Assembly (NCBI RefSeq): GCF_900095735.1
Contig: NZ_FNLO01000012.1
Span: forward strand, 62,404-126,403
DNA: 64,000 nucleotides
Reading direction: 5' to 3'
Source: Chitinasiproducens palmae
Lineage (GTDB): Bacteria; Pseudomonadota; Gammaproteobacteria; Burkholderiales; Burkholderiaceae
Positions 8,903 to 18,611 of this stretch are shown here, piece after piece. The position numbers and the translations under genes were made by a program. Position 1 is the stretch's first letter. Every line of letters begins with the position of its first letter. The notes under the pieces were generated by a model. That model saw only the letters and a list, made by a program, of their open reading frames with translations, did no database searches and was not told the origin of the DNA.

Positions 8903-10369
8903 TCAGGGCAATGCGGTTTCAGAGACCGGCGCCGGCTTGCCCAGCGCGCGACGCACGCCGGCCGCGTAGTCCGCGTGAATGCCTTCGAACAGCGCCAACT
9001 CCCGCTCCACGATGTCCCGTTCCACGCCGGCCATCGCGTCGGCGATGTTGTCGAACAGGCGCTGGCGTTCCCCTTCGTCGAACAGCTCGAACAACGCGCG
9101 CGGATGACTGAAGTAGTCGTCGTCCTGCCGGTGCGAGTAATGCGCAATCGCGCCTTCCATCGACTGCGACGGCTCGCGCGCCGCGGCGTCTTCCTGGAAC
9201 AAGCCGAAGCGGTTCGGCTCGTAGTTGATCGTCCCGCCGAGGTTGCCATCCGCCCGCATCGCGCCGTCCCGATGGAACGGCGTATGGCGCGGGTTCAGCG
9301 GCGCGTTGACCGGAATCTGGTGATGATTGATGCCGAGCCGATAGCGCTGCGTATCGCCATACGAGAACAACCGCCCCTGCAGCAAACGGTCCGGCGAGAA
9401 ACCAATGCCCGGCACCACGTTCGCCGGCGTGAAGGCCGACTGCTCGACCTCCGCGAAATAATTGTCCGGATTGCGGTTCAGCTCGATCACGCCGACGTCG
9501 AGCAACGGATAGGTCTTCTGCGACCACGTCTTGGTGATGTCGAACGGATTTTCGGCGCGTGCCAATGCCTCGCGCTCCGGCATCACCTGGATGCAGAAAC
9601 GCCAGCGCGGGAAGTTGCCCTTCTCGATCGAATCGAACAGATCCCGCTGCGCGCTTTCCCGATCCTCGCCGATCACCTTCTTCGCTTCCGCGTTCGTGTA
9701 GTTCTCGATGCCCTGCATCGACTTGAAGTGGAACTTCACATACACGCGCTCGTCGTCGGCATTGATCATCGAGAAGGTGTGCGAGCCGAAACCGTGCATC
9801 TGACGATAGTTTTTCGGAATGCCGCGATCGCTCATCAGGATCGTGATCTGGTGCAACGATTCCGGCGAGCGCGACCAGAAATCCCAGATCGTGTTCGCGT
9901 CGCGCATATTGGTACGCGGATCGCGCTTCTGGGTATGGATGAAGTCCGGAAACTTGAGCGGATCGCGAATGAAGAATACCGGTGTGTTGTTGCCGACGAT
10001 GTCCCAGTTGCCTTCCTCGGTGTAGAACTTGATCGAGAAGCCACGGACGTCGCGCTCGGCATCGGCCGCGCCCCGCTCGCCGGCAACGGTCGAAAAGCGC
10101 ATGAAAATCTTGGTTTCCTTGCCGATCGTGTCGAACACCTTCGCCTTGCTGAAGCGCGAGATGTCATGCGTGATGCGCAGCGTGCCGAAGGCGCCGGACC
10201 CCTTCGCGTGCACGCGGCGTTCCGGAATCACTTCACGGTCGAAGTGCGCCAGCTTTTCGATCAGCCAGAAGTCCTGGAGCGTAACCGGGCCACGCGGACC
10301 GGCGGTTTGTACATTCTGATTGTCGCCGACCGGCGCGCCGGCAGCCGTCGTCAAATTGCGGTTCGTCAT
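8903..10369 (-). CDS. katA: Monofunctional haem catalase (small-subunit clade)
   Basis: Catalase that splits hydrogen peroxide into water and oxygen. The length is 488 residues, normal for small-subunit clade 3 enzymes. Catalytic His is near 54 (RRVHAKG), Asn near 127 ([11 protein letters not shown]), and the proximal haem Tyr near 337 in [14 protein letters not shown]. There is no signal peptide, so it is cytoplasmic. The ATG at 10369 is the natural start ([19 protein letters not shown] is a typical katA N-terminus). It is transcribed alone, with its own terminator and an AT-rich upstream region containing an OxyR-like site. Confidence 0.96.
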   Translation of the reverse strand: MTNRNLTTAAGAPVGDNQNVQTAGPRGPVTLQDFWLIEKLAHFDREVIPERRVHAKGSGAFGTLRITHDISRFSKAKVFDTIGKETKIFMRFSTVAGERGAADAERDVRGFSIKFYTEEGNWDIVGNNTPVFFIRDPLKFPDFIHTQKRDPRTNMRDANTIWDFWSRSPESLHQITILMSDRGIPKNYRQMHGFGSHTFSMINADDERVYVKFHFKSMQGIENYTNAEAKKVIGEDRESAQRDLFDSIEKGNFPRWRFCIQVMPEREALARAENPFDITKTWSQKTYPLLDVGVIELNRNPDNYFAEVEQSAFTPANVVPGIGFSPDRLLQGRLFSYGDTQRYRLGINHHQIPVNAPLNPRHTPFHRDGAMRADGNLGGTINYEPNRFGLFQEDAAAREPSQSMEGAIAHYSHRQDDDYFSHPRALFELFDEGERQRLFDNIADAMAGVERDIVERELALFEGIHADYAAGVRRALGKPAPVSETALP

Positions 10370-10499
10370 CTCGGGCTCTCCGTAGTGTCATTGCCGGCCG
10401 ACCGATCGGTCCGCGGGCAGCATCGTGTGGGAATCGGGCTGGCCGTCCTGCAGGCGCCACGATGAAAGCCACTTTATCGATCACACGTTGAAAGAGCAA

Positions 10500-10536
10500 A
10501 ACAATCGTTTTTATGTTTAAGATTGATTTACTCTAT
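10500..10536 (-). promoter_or_regulatory. Possible OxyR-binding site upstream of katA
   Basis: On the minus strand the four tetranucleotides ATAG, CAAT, ATAA and TGTT occur with exact 7-base spacers, the layout of the OxyR motif (ATAG-N7-CTAT-N7-ATAG-N7-CTAT). Matches are 4, 3, 3 and 1 of 4. The last quarter is poor, so this is suggestive only. It is about 130 bases upstream of the katA start in a locally AT-rich stretch. Confidence 0.4.
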
Positions 10537-10800
10537 CGACCGTGAGCCACGGATGCGTTACTAACGGGGCCCGCATGGGTCGCGCGAAACCATCCGCTCC
10601 CGATGCTGGCGCGCCATAGAACGCTAGACCACCATGCGTGCCGAGCCCACGCGCGAGAGGATCTGATCGCAGCCGGAGAAGTCGCTTGCCCGCAGATCGC
10701 GGCGCCCTATGGTAGGCTTTCGAGCGGCCGGCACCGCGGCGCTTGGCGTCAACGGCGTCGGGCGGCTTGCCGGCCCCTTCCCTCACCCGCTTTTTCGCCT

Positions 10801-13014
10801 ATGGCCCATACCTGGCAATTCTTCCGCGCCGGCGGCGTCGATCAGGTCGTGATCCGATCCGGCGAAGACATCGCGCATCTGCGTACCCTCGACCAGAAAC
10901 TCTGGGTCGCGCTCGCGTGTCCGACGCGCGGCATCGAGTTCGATCCGCGCACGCTGGACCTGATCGATCTCGACCACGACGTCCGCATCCGCCCTCCCGA
11001 ACTGATCGAAGCGTGCGAATGGGCCTGTCACCATTTGCGCGATCCGGACGAACTGGTGCGTGGTGGCGAAACCCTCGAAATCGACGCGATCGACACCAGT
11101 CACGACTCGGGACGCGAACTCGCCGACGAGGCGCGTCGCATCGTGGCCCTGCTGGAGCGCGACTCGCCGAACACGATCACGCTCGAAGACGTTCACGACC
11201 AGAACAAGCTGCTCGCGGCGATGCGCTTCAACGGCGACGGCATCGTGACGGTGAAGACCGCCGAGGACGAGGCCCTGGCCAAGGTGATCCAGCAGATCAT
11301 CGATACGCAAGGTCCGATCAACGATCGTAATGGCGAGCCCGGCATCGATCAGGCACGGGCCGACGCGTTCTTCGCGCAAGCGCTGCAGCTGGATGCATGG
11401 CGGCGACACGCGCTCGACGAACCGGACGTCTTGCCGCTCGGCGACGCGACGCGCGCCGCCTACGACGCGCTGGCCGCGGTGCGCGACAAAATCGACGATT
11501 ACTTCGCGCGCGGCCGGGTAGCCGCGTACGACGAACGCGCCGCGCCCGCGCTGAATCCGACGCTGGACGAGTACCGCGCGCTGGCCGCCCACATACTGGA
11601 TCTCGACGCGCCCGACATCGCCGCGCTGCCGCTCGCGCCGATCGCCAGCGGCCGGGTCGCCGTACTGGCCTTGCCGCTCGAAGGCGATCAACTCAATCCG
11701 GCCTGGGCCAATGCAATGCGCATGCTGCGCGAACGCGCGGTGCTGCCATTGATGGGCGATGCCGCGACGTTGACCGAGCACGGTTGGGACATGCTGAAGG
11801 CACGCTTCGACGCGCACCGCGCGTGGCTGGCGCAGCGCCCGGCGTCGTCGCTCGACCGTTTGGACATCGACACGATCGCGCCTCTGCTGGCCAGCGGCGC
11901 GCAGGACGCGATCAACAGCCTGATTGCCGAGGACAAGGGCGCGGAGCCGGGCAACTCCCGCATCGTCGACCTCGAAAAGCTGCTCCGGCTCAAGCGCGAC
12001 CTGCTCAAGCTGCTGAACAACTTCGTTTCGTTCAAGGACTTCTACCGCCGCGAAGGCGCGGCATTCCAGGCCGGCACGCTGTACCTGGATGCGCGCAGCT
12101 GCGACCTCACGGTGCGCGTCGCCGACGCCGCCAAGCACGCCACGCTGGCCGGCATGGCGAAGGCTTGCCTGGCTTACTGCGAGTGCACCCGCGAAGGCGA
12201 AAAGATGACGATCGTCGCCGCATTCACCGCGGGCGACGTCGACTTCCTGTTCGTCGGCCGCAACGGCATCTTCTACGACCGTCAAGGTAAGGACTGGGAT
12301 GCGACGATCGTCAAGCTGATCGACAATCCGATCAGCGTGTGGCAGGCGTTCATGTCGCCGTACAAGAAGTTCGTGCGCATGATCGAGGAACAGGTCGCGA
12401 AACGCGCGGCGGCCAGCGATACCGTGATGCAGGGGCGCCTGAGTACATTGGCCACGGGCCTCGCGAACGCCGACAAGACGCCGGACGCGGGCGCGACGGC
12501 AACGCCGGCAGCGACGCCGGCAGTAACGCCGACCCGGGCGAATGGCCGGATCGACGTCGGCACGGTGGCCGCGCTGGGCGTCGCGCTGGGCAGCATCAGC
12601 GCGGTCGCGGTCGGCATCTTCGGCAAGTTCATCGAACTGGGCTGGTGGATCCCGGTCGCGCTGATCGGCATCGTGCTGGCGATCTCCGGACCGAGCATGC
12701 TGATCGCATGGCTGAAGCTGCGCGAACGCAGCCTTGGGCCGATCCTCGACGCCAGCGGCTGGGCCATCAACGGTCGCATGCGCATCAACGTCAAGCTCGG
12801 CGGCTCGCTGTCGCAGACGGCGACGATTCCACCGAATGGCAAGCGGCGCCTGAACGACCCGTTCGCGGATCGCCACACCACTTTCTACACGCTGCTGATC
12901 GTGTGCCTGGTGCTGGGCCTGGCGTTCGGGGCATGGCGCATGCACCTGCTCGACAGCGTGCTGCCCGCTGCCCTGCACTTCCCGCTCGCGCTGCACTGGC
13001 CGAGCGGGCGCTGA
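10801..13014 (+). CDS. Large membrane-anchored protein of unknown function
   Basis: A 737-residue protein I cannot assign to a family. A long, acidic, mostly soluble part (about 1-560) is rich in helical stretches (DVHDQNKLLAAMRFNGDGIV). A low-complexity Ala-Thr-Pro linker (about 562-578) follows, then two adjacent membrane helices (about 587-635) and a third near 698-718. The ATG at 10801 is preferred to an in-frame ATG 198 bases upstream, since the intervening reading is arginine-rich. There is no signal peptide. The gene stands alone, facing the acvB operon tail to tail. A role in envelope sensing or scaffolding would be a guess. Confidence 0.8.
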   Translation: MAHTWQFFRAGGVDQVVIRSGEDIAHLRTLDQKLWVALACPTRGIEFDPRTLDLIDLDHDVRIRPPELIEACEWACHHLRDPDELVRGGETLEIDAIDTSHDSGRELADEARRIVALLERDSPNTITLEDVHDQNKLLAAMRFNGDGIVTVKTAEDEALAKVIQQIIDTQGPINDRNGEPGIDQARADAFFAQALQLDAWRRHALDEPDVLPLGDATRAAYDALAAVRDKIDDYFARGRVAAYDERAAPALNPTLDEYRALAAHILDLDAPDIAALPLAPIASGRVAVLALPLEGDQLNPAWANAMRMLRERAVLPLMGDAATLTEHGWDMLKARFDAHRAWLAQRPASSLDRLDIDTIAPLLASGAQDAINSLIAEDKGAEPGNSRIVDLEKLLRLKRDLLKLLNNFVSFKDFYRREGAAFQAGTLYLDARSCDLTVRVADAAKHATLAGMAKACLAYCECTREGEKMTIVAAFTAGDVDFLFVGRNGIFYDRQGKDWDATIVKLIDNPISVWQAFMSPYKKFVRMIEEQVAKRAAASDTVMQGRLSTLATGLANADKTPDAGATATPAATPAVTPTRANGRIDVGTVAALGVALGSISAVAVGIFGKFIELGWWIPVALIGIVLAISGPSMLIAWLKLRERSLGPILDASGWAINGRMRINVKLGGSLSQTATIPPNGKRRLNDPFADRHTTFYTLLIVCLVLGLAFGAWRMHLLDSVLPAALHFPLALHWPSGR

Positions 13015-13093
13015 AGCGACGCCAAAGCGCCCCTCGGCCGGCGCGGTCTGCCGGACCAGTTGGCCGGGCGTCCGGTCGCGCGTCCGGCCACGC

Positions 13094-14650
13094 TCAGTGC
13101 CGGCGCGTGATCTGCTGCTGCCAGCCGGCGAGAATCGAGCGCGCCAGCCGATCATAGTCCTCCCCGAAGTGATGACCGCCTTCGAGCGCAACCACCGCGG
13201 CACCGCTACGCGCCAGCGCCGGGCAAGCGGTCTCCTCCTCTTCCTTGCCGTAGACGCACTGCACCAGCGCGGGCGGCAGCTTCGCCACCTCGGGCAGCGT
13301 CGGCAACGCGTCGTCGCTCGCCGGCAGGCCAAGCCATCCGGTCACGCGAATCTGGAAGTCGGCCGAGCGCGAAAAGCCCAGCAACGATACATAGGAGACC
13401 TGGCGGCGCAGATCGTCCGGCAAGCGCGTGTACAGGAAGGGCATCACGTCGGCGCCGAACGAATAGCCGATCAGCGCCACGTCGCGGGTATGCCAGCGTG
13501 CGCCGTAGGCGGAGATCACGCGCGCCAGGTCACGGCTCGCCTGCGCCGGCGGTTTGGTCTTCCAGAAGTAGCGCAGCGCATCCCAGCCGATCACCGACAC
13601 GCCCTGCCGCTGCAGCGACTCCGCGATCGACTTGTCGAGATCGCGCCACCCGCCATCGCCTGAAATCACGATCGCGAGCTTGTCGCTGCCGTGGGCGGCC
13701 GGCAACTCGATCAACGGCAGATCCGACAGGTCCTGCGCATTGCCGGACGGCACCACAAGGTGCGTGGCAAGCAGGCCACCCAGCGCGTCCGCGCGGCTCG
13801 TACCGGCCGGCAAGTGGCGCGGCGCCGGCAGCGGCTCGGACGGCGCCCAGCCCTCGTCGCGCGCCGCCTTCGGCGCCGCGCCTGCCTTGCCGTCTTTGCC
13901 ATCCTTGCCACCGACCCGCGCCACGCCGGCGCCGGCGCCGGCGCCGGCTTTTCCGCTTGCCACGCTTGCCACGCTTGCCGCACTCGCGACACTTGCCGCG
14001 TGCAGCATGCTCGCCGCCTTGGGCACCCCAGCCGGGCCAGCCGGAGCGGGCGAGGCGGACGCGGTCACCGGCGCGTCGCCATCGATCACCGCCGCTTCAT
14101 AGAAGCCCGGCAGACCCCGGCCTCGGCTGATCGTCGCGTCCGGCGCGCACGGCTGGAACCGCGGATCGAGCCGTCCCTGCCCGTCGAGAACGGCTGCGCC
14201 GCCGAGCGTATTGGCCGGGGCACGCGCCAGCATCCTCGCGGCGAGCGCGCCGCCCTGTCCGGTTCCCGCCACGATCGGCAGGAAATAGCGGCTGGAGCGC
14301 GCCTCGCGCTGCAGCTGATGGCTGATGCTCTCGACCTCGCCAAGCAACGAATGGCAGGGCTCCTTCACTTCGGTCAGCCGTCGCGCATAGCGCGCGGTAT
14401 CGACGCCCACCACCATCGCGCCCGCCCGGCCCAGCGCCTCGGCGGCCTGCTGGTCCGCCGCCCGCCAACCCTGGGCATCGGAGAACAGCACGACGAAACC
14501 GCGCATCGGCGCGCTGGGCTGCACCAGCGTGACGTCGCCGAAATCGCCGCCGGCGATCGTTGCCGCCTGCAGTGGCATGGCGCAGGCGAACAGCGCCGCG
14601 AGGGGCAGCGCTCGCAGGAACAGCCGGCGCATCTTCATAAGTCTGTCCAT
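13094..14650 (-). CDS. acvB: AcvB/VirJ-family protein, probable periplasmic lysyl-phosphatidylglycerol hydrolase
   Basis: AcvB/VirJ proteins are periplasmic alpha/beta-hydrolases; Agrobacterium AcvB and Rhizobium AtvA remove lysine from lysyl-phosphatidylglycerol made by LpiA/MprF. A signal peptide (RRLFLRALPLAALFACAMPLQA) is followed by an N-terminal half, a low-complexity linker, and a C-terminal catalytic half with VISGDGGWRDLD and the nucleophile motif GYSFGAD. Candidate starts are ATG at 14656, 14650 or 14638; all lie just before the signal sequence and none has a strong ribosome-binding site. mprF ends 75 bases upstream on the same strand, so synthesis and removal of the lipid are probably one transcription unit. 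Confidence 0.88.
   Translation of the reverse strand: MDRLMKMRRLFLRALPLAALFACAMPLQAATIAGGDFGDVTLVQPSAPMRGFVVLFSDAQGWRAADQQAAEALGRAGAMVVGVDTARYARRLTEVKEPCHSLLGEVESISHQLQREARSSRYFLPIVAGTGQGGALAARMLARAPANTLGGAAVLDGQGRLDPRFQPCAPDATISRGRGLPGFYEAAVIDGDAPVTASASPAPAGPAGVPKAASMLHAASVASAASVASVASGKAGAGAGAGVARVGGKDGKDGKAGAAPKAARDEGWAPSEPLPAPRHLPAGTSRADALGGLLATHLVVPSGNAQDLSDLPLIELPAAHGSDKLAIVISGDGGWRDLDKSIAESLQRQGVSVIGWDALRYFWKTKPPAQASRDLARVISAYGARWHTRDVALIGYSFGADVMPFLYTRLPDDLRRQVSYVSLLGFSRSADFQIRVTGWLGLPASDDALPTLPEVAKLPPALVQCVYGKEEEETACPALARSGAAVVALEGGHHFGEDYDRLARSILAGWQQQITRRH
13918..14015. repeat. Low-complexity repeats inside acvB
   Basis: Imperfect repeats encode Ala-Ser-Val and Gly-Ala stretches (ASVASAASVASVASGKAGAG) and two Gly-Lys-Asp copies. 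They form the linker between the two halves of AcvB. GCCGGCGCCGGC is a perfect palindromic run. Confidence 0.8.
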
Positions 14651-14724
14651 CGTCATCGTCGTCTTCGTTGCCACCGTGGTCGGTGCCGCCCCGGTCGTTG
14701 TCTTCGTTCCCATCCCGATCGATC

Positions 14725-17277
14725 TCACGAGCGTCGTCCCCCGGCCAGCAACGACAGATCCGCAAGGGTGAGCAGCACGCTCAGCGAGCCCGAGGCCGCA
14801 AGATAGCGCGGCTCCCAACGCGGCTGGAACTTGTTCTTGAACACGCGCAGTCCGCGGAAGTTATAGAACCGGCCGCCCACATGCCATGTCAGGCTGGCCA
14901 GCCGGTGCCACGGTGAAGCGAGCGGCCCGGCATGCACGCCGGAGAGCGGCGCCATGCCAAGGCTCAGGTTCGTCAAGCCAGCCTGCTTGAGATGCAGGAT
15001 CAGCGAGGTGAACAGGTACTCCATCGCATACTGCGAAGCCTCGGGCAGATGGCGCATCACACCGATGGTCGCCTCGACGCCAAGGTCGGTCGTCATATAG
15101 GTCACGAACGCGACCGGCTCGCCCGCCTGCCGCACCAGCATCACGGACTGCGCGGCGAGATAGTCGGGCGTGAAGGCCGCGACCGAAAAGCTCTTTTCCC
15201 GCGCGGACCTGCTGTCCAGCCAGGCGTCCGAAATGCGACGCAGGACGGGCAGCCAGGCCGGGTCGACCGGCCGTTCGATCACTTCGACACTCAGGCCGTC
15301 GCGTTCACCGCGCTTGAGCGCATAGCGCAAGTGCTGACGCTGCGACCCCGTCATTTCGAAGGCGCGCAGATCGACCACCGCTTCCTCGCCCAACTTCATC
15401 AGGGTCAGGCCGGCATCCAGGTAGAGCGGCAGCGCATCGGCCCGCACCTGATAGAACGCCGCGCGTCCGCCGTGCGAATGCGCAAGCGCGACGAACTGCT
15501 CGATCAGGCCCGCCCACTCGTCGCGCGGACCGACCGGATCGTGCAAGGCGGCCCAGGTGCGGCCGCGCTTCGCGTACATCAGGAAGGTGCGGCGGCTGGC
15601 CGAAAAGAGGAAGCTTTTGTCGGCCATCATCGCCAGCACCGCGTCGCTGCGCTCCTGCGTGCGGATCACGCCGGCGGCGTCGACCAGATCCGCTGCCGAC
15701 GGCCGCACGAAACGCCCGGCGTCGGGACGCAGCAACTGCCGCACCGCCAGCGCCGCGGCCAGCAGGCCGGCGGCCACCGTGGCGCGCAAGGCCCGCGGCG
15801 CGCGCTCGTCGAACGCGAATTCCCACCACAGGTCGTTGCGGTAACCGACGTCGCGGAATGCGAAGAAGAAGATCCAGAACGCGACCACCAGCACGATGCC
15901 GACCGAGACCAGCCAACCCGCGGTGAAACGCTGGCTGAACAGCGACGACGAACGCTTGAAGTGACGGCGGCTGGCGAGCAGCAGGGTCAGCAGCACGGCC
16001 AGGATGGCGGCTTCGACGTAGGCCAGCCCCTTGGCCAGCGCCAGGAACAGGCTGACCAGCGTGAGCACCAGCGCCAGCCACCACGCCGCGTCCAGGCGTT
16101 TCAGCAGGCCACGCGCGGCGAACAGCAGCAGCACGCCCATCATGCTGGCCAGCAACTGCGAGCCTTCCAGCACCCACAGCGGCAGCGACACCGTCTCCAG
16201 CGTCGAGAGGCGGCCATGGTAGGCCGGTGTCGCGCCCGAGATCACCAGCATGCCGCCGACGCCGAAGGTGATGATCGCCAGCAGTACCGGCACCAGCCAG
16301 GTCATTCCATCCGGCTGGCGCGTGGCCAGCCGCATCGTCAGCGCACGGCCCTCGAAGCCGACCAGCAGCAGCAGCGACACCACCAGCGGCACGCCGAAGT
16401 AGATCGCCCGATAGGCCAGCAAGGCGGCCACCATCACCGGCGTCGGCACGCTGTGCCCGAGCGCGATCACCATCGCCGCCTCGAACACGCCGAGGCCACC
16501 GGGCGTATGGCCGATCAAGCCGAGCAGCATGGCCGCGGCGAACACGGCGAGGAACACCGGGAAGCCGACCTCGGTGTGCGGCAGCATCACCCACAGGGCC
16601 AGCGCGGCGCCGGTAACGTCGACCACCGACCACAGCAACTCATCGATCAGCACCCTGAACGACGGCAGGGTGAACTGGAAACGGCGCCAGCGCAGCGTAC
16701 GCGGCTCGCGGCCGCATGACACGGCGGCGGCCACGCCCAGCAGCAGAATCAGCGCACCGAGCAGCCGGCAGCCGGTGGGCCCGAGATGCAGCGCGGCCGA
16801 CATCGCATTGGCGCTGCACAGCAGCCCGACACCGGTCATCAACAACAGCGCGAACGCCAGTGCCACGCTGGTGAAGACGGTCAGTCGCGCGACGTCGGCA
16901 GTCTCGACGCCCGCGCTGCCGTACACCCGGACGCGCACCGCGCCCCCGGTCAGCGCGCCGAAGCCGGTCGCATTGCCGAGCGCCGAGCCGACCGTGGCGC
17001 CGATGCCCAGCGCGACGCGCGGCACGCGCTTGCCGACATAGCGCAAGCCAGCCGCGTCGCGCGCGATCAGCGCGACGTAGCTGAGCGCGGTGGCGCCGAG
17101 CGAAGCCAGCCACACCTCGGGCGGCAACGCGCGCAGGCTTCGCACGACCGAGCGATAGTCGATGCTTTGCGACAAACGTTGGAAAAGGAACAGCAGGAAT
17201 GCGCAGAATGCCAGCGCAAGCAGCGGCGTGGCCAGGCGGCGCACGCGCGGGGGCACGGTTTCCTTCGAAAGGCTCAT
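14725..17277 (-). CDS. mprF: Lysyl-phosphatidylglycerol synthase/flippase MprF (LpiA)
   Basis: MprF transfers lysine from Lys-tRNA to phosphatidylglycerol and flips the product to the outer leaflet, lowering negative surface charge and protecting against cationic peptides and acid. About 14 membrane helices occupy residues 20-540 (flippase part, with GALTGGAVRVRVYGSAG and GHTPGGLGVFEAAM). A cytosolic DUF2156/GNAT-fold synthase domain follows (about 560-830; AYFNRGL-type end FYNFRGLRVFKNKFQPRWEPRYLA). The length of 850 residues is normal. The start ATG at 17277 is preferred over an upstream reading with eight extra residues. It is the first gene of the mprF-acvB unit. Confidence 0.94.
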   Translation of the reverse strand: MSLSKETVPPRVRRLATPLLALAFCAFLLFLFQRLSQSIDYRSVVRSLRALPPEVWLASLGATALSYVALIARDAAGLRYVGKRVPRVALGIGATVGSALGNATGFGALTGGAVRVRVYGSAGVETADVARLTVFTSVALAFALLLMTGVGLLCSANAMSAALHLGPTGCRLLGALILLLGVAAAVSCGREPRTLRWRRFQFTLPSFRVLIDELLWSVVDVTGAALALWVMLPHTEVGFPVFLAVFAAAMLLGLIGHTPGGLGVFEAAMVIALGHSVPTPVMVAALLAYRAIYFGVPLVVSLLLLVGFEGRALTMRLATRQPDGMTWLVPVLLAIITFGVGGMLVISGATPAYHGRLSTLETVSLPLWVLEGSQLLASMMGVLLLFAARGLLKRLDAAWWLALVLTLVSLFLALAKGLAYVEAAILAVLLTLLLASRRHFKRSSSLFSQRFTAGWLVSVGIVLVVAFWIFFFAFRDVGYRNDLWWEFAFDERAPRALRATVAAGLLAAALAVRQLLRPDAGRFVRPSAADLVDAAGVIRTQERSDAVLAMMADKSFLFSASRRTFLMYAKRGRTWAALHDPVGPRDEWAGLIEQFVALAHSHGGRAAFYQVRADALPLYLDAGLTLMKLGEEAVVDLRAFEMTGSQRQHLRYALKRGERDGLSVEVIERPVDPAWLPVLRRISDAWLDSRSAREKSFSVAAFTPDYLAAQSVMLVRQAGEPVAFVTYMTTDLGVEATIGVMRHLPEASQYAMEYLFTSLILHLKQAGLTNLSLGMAPLSGVHAGPLASPWHRLASLTWHVGGRFYNFRGLRVFKNKFQPRWEPRYLAASGSLSVLLTLADLSLLAGGRRS

Positions 17278-17569
17278 GGATCTCGATACGTGTCGCGTCA
17301 CCGCCCGGCCCGGTCGGGCCGGACACGACGCGAACGCTTACAACGCCGCCCCGTTCACACCGGTTGACAGCGACGCCCCGAACATCGCATCGCGGCCCTG
17401 CCCGTGGGCCGCGGGCGTTGCGCCAGGCAAGCTTTCGGCTGGATCGAGCGGCCCGCGTGCGCGGGCCAGGCAAACGGGCCAAGTAAGCGGGCCGCCGGCA
17501 CGGCCGGGCACCCGCATCGGCCTGCGTTACCTGGCACGGCGGCCGCGGGTGCGGCGCTGCGAAGGACGT
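17278..17569. other. Intergenic region between mprF and surE
   Basis: About 290 bases with no supported gene. It must hold the mprF promoter; no convincing promoter or terminator hairpin was seen. Confidence 0.5.
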
Positions 17570-18373
17570 TCAGGCGGCGGGGGAAGGTCCGCCCAGCGCC
17601 TCGGCAAGGGCGGCATAGGCCGCCGGGTCGGTCCGCTCGAACTGCAACGGTGTGGCGGAAATCGCGCCTCGCCCGACCACCGCGGTCTCGCTGTCGTCCG
17701 GATTCGGACGTGGACCGCGCGCGAGTTCCAGCCATGCGTACGGCATGCCGCGCGGATCGGTATGCAGGCGCGCGCCGATGTCGTGCAACAGGCCAGGACC
17801 TTGCCGCGTCAGCGTGAGCGGCCCTACCGCATCGACCGGAACGGACGGGAAATTGACGTTGATGATCGAGCCGCCGCGCTCGCGCCACGGCGATCGCCAG
17901 AGTCGCGCGACAACGTCGGCGCCGTGGCGGCGGGCGACGTCCCAGGGCACCGCGTTGCGGTCGCGGAAGGTCTGGCTCATCGCGATGGCCGGCAAGCCAA
18001 GCAGCATGGCGGTCATCGCGGCCCCAACCGTGCCCGAGAACACGGTCTCGATGCCCAGATTGCCGCCCCGATTGACCCCGGACAGCACCAGGTCGGGCAA
18101 CACGCCGTCCATCAGGTGGCGCACGCCCATCACCACGCTGTCGCCCGGCGTGCCGGACACGCTGAAGCGTCGTTCGCCGTGCCGCGTCATGCGCAGCGGC
18201 GCGTGCAGACTCAGCGAGTGGGACGTGCCGCTCTGATCGTGGTCGGGTGCGACGATCCAGACCTCGCGGGCGATCTCGTGGGCGATCTCGGACAGGACGG
18301 CCAGCCCGGGGGCATCGATACCGTCGTCGTTGGTGAGCAGCACTCGGTCAAGCAGCGGGGCGCGGTCTGGCAC
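17570..18373 (-). CDS. surE: 5'/3'-nucleotidase SurE
   Basis: SurE removes phosphate from nucleoside mono- and polyphosphates and is linked to stationary-phase survival. Metal-binding motifs are at the N-terminus: LLTNDDGIDAPG, then VAPDHDQSGTSHS and LVLSGVNRGGNLG, all diagnostic. The length from GTG at 18373 is 267 residues; this start has an AGGAA ribosome-binding site. An ATG ten codons upstream (18403) is possible. Unlike many proteobacteria, surE is not followed by pcm or nlpD here. It is divergent from the pepsin-like gene. Confidence 0.95.
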   Translation of the reverse strand: MPDRAPLLDRVLLTNDDGIDAPGLAVLSEIAHEIAREVWIVAPDHDQSGTSHSLSLHAPLRMTRHGERRFSVSGTPGDSVVMGVRHLMDGVLPDLVLSGVNRGGNLGIETVFSGTVGAAMTAMLLGLPAIAMSQTFRDRNAVPWDVARRHGADVVARLWRSPWRERGGSIINVNFPSVPVDAVGPLTLTRQGPGLLHDIGARLHTDPRGMPYAWLELARGPRPNPDDSETAVVGRGAISATPLQFERTDPAAYAALAEALGGPSPAA

Positions 18374-18611
18374 GTCGGTTCCTCGTTGAAGATAGCCGCC
18401 CATGGTAGCGCAAGGCGGCAGCCCCAGGGCCGCTCGTTCGGACCGGCGCGACGTGGCGGCGGCCCGGCAGGGCCGGAGCGGCGTGGCGGCGATGCGGCGG
18501 CGCAACGGGTGTGCGGCCGGGCTGCGCTCGGCCGCGCAAGCCGCAAGGCTGCTGGTAGGCTGTCGCATATCCGGTCGGTCGACCGGCCTGCCCACCACCG
18601 GAAGGATTCCC

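Noticed and set aside
10783-13332. 849-codon open frame on the minus strand opposite the large membrane protein gene
   Set aside because: It is antisense to a frame with clear membrane helices; its translation is Arg/Gln/Ala-rich without domains, typical of a shadow frame in high-GC DNA.
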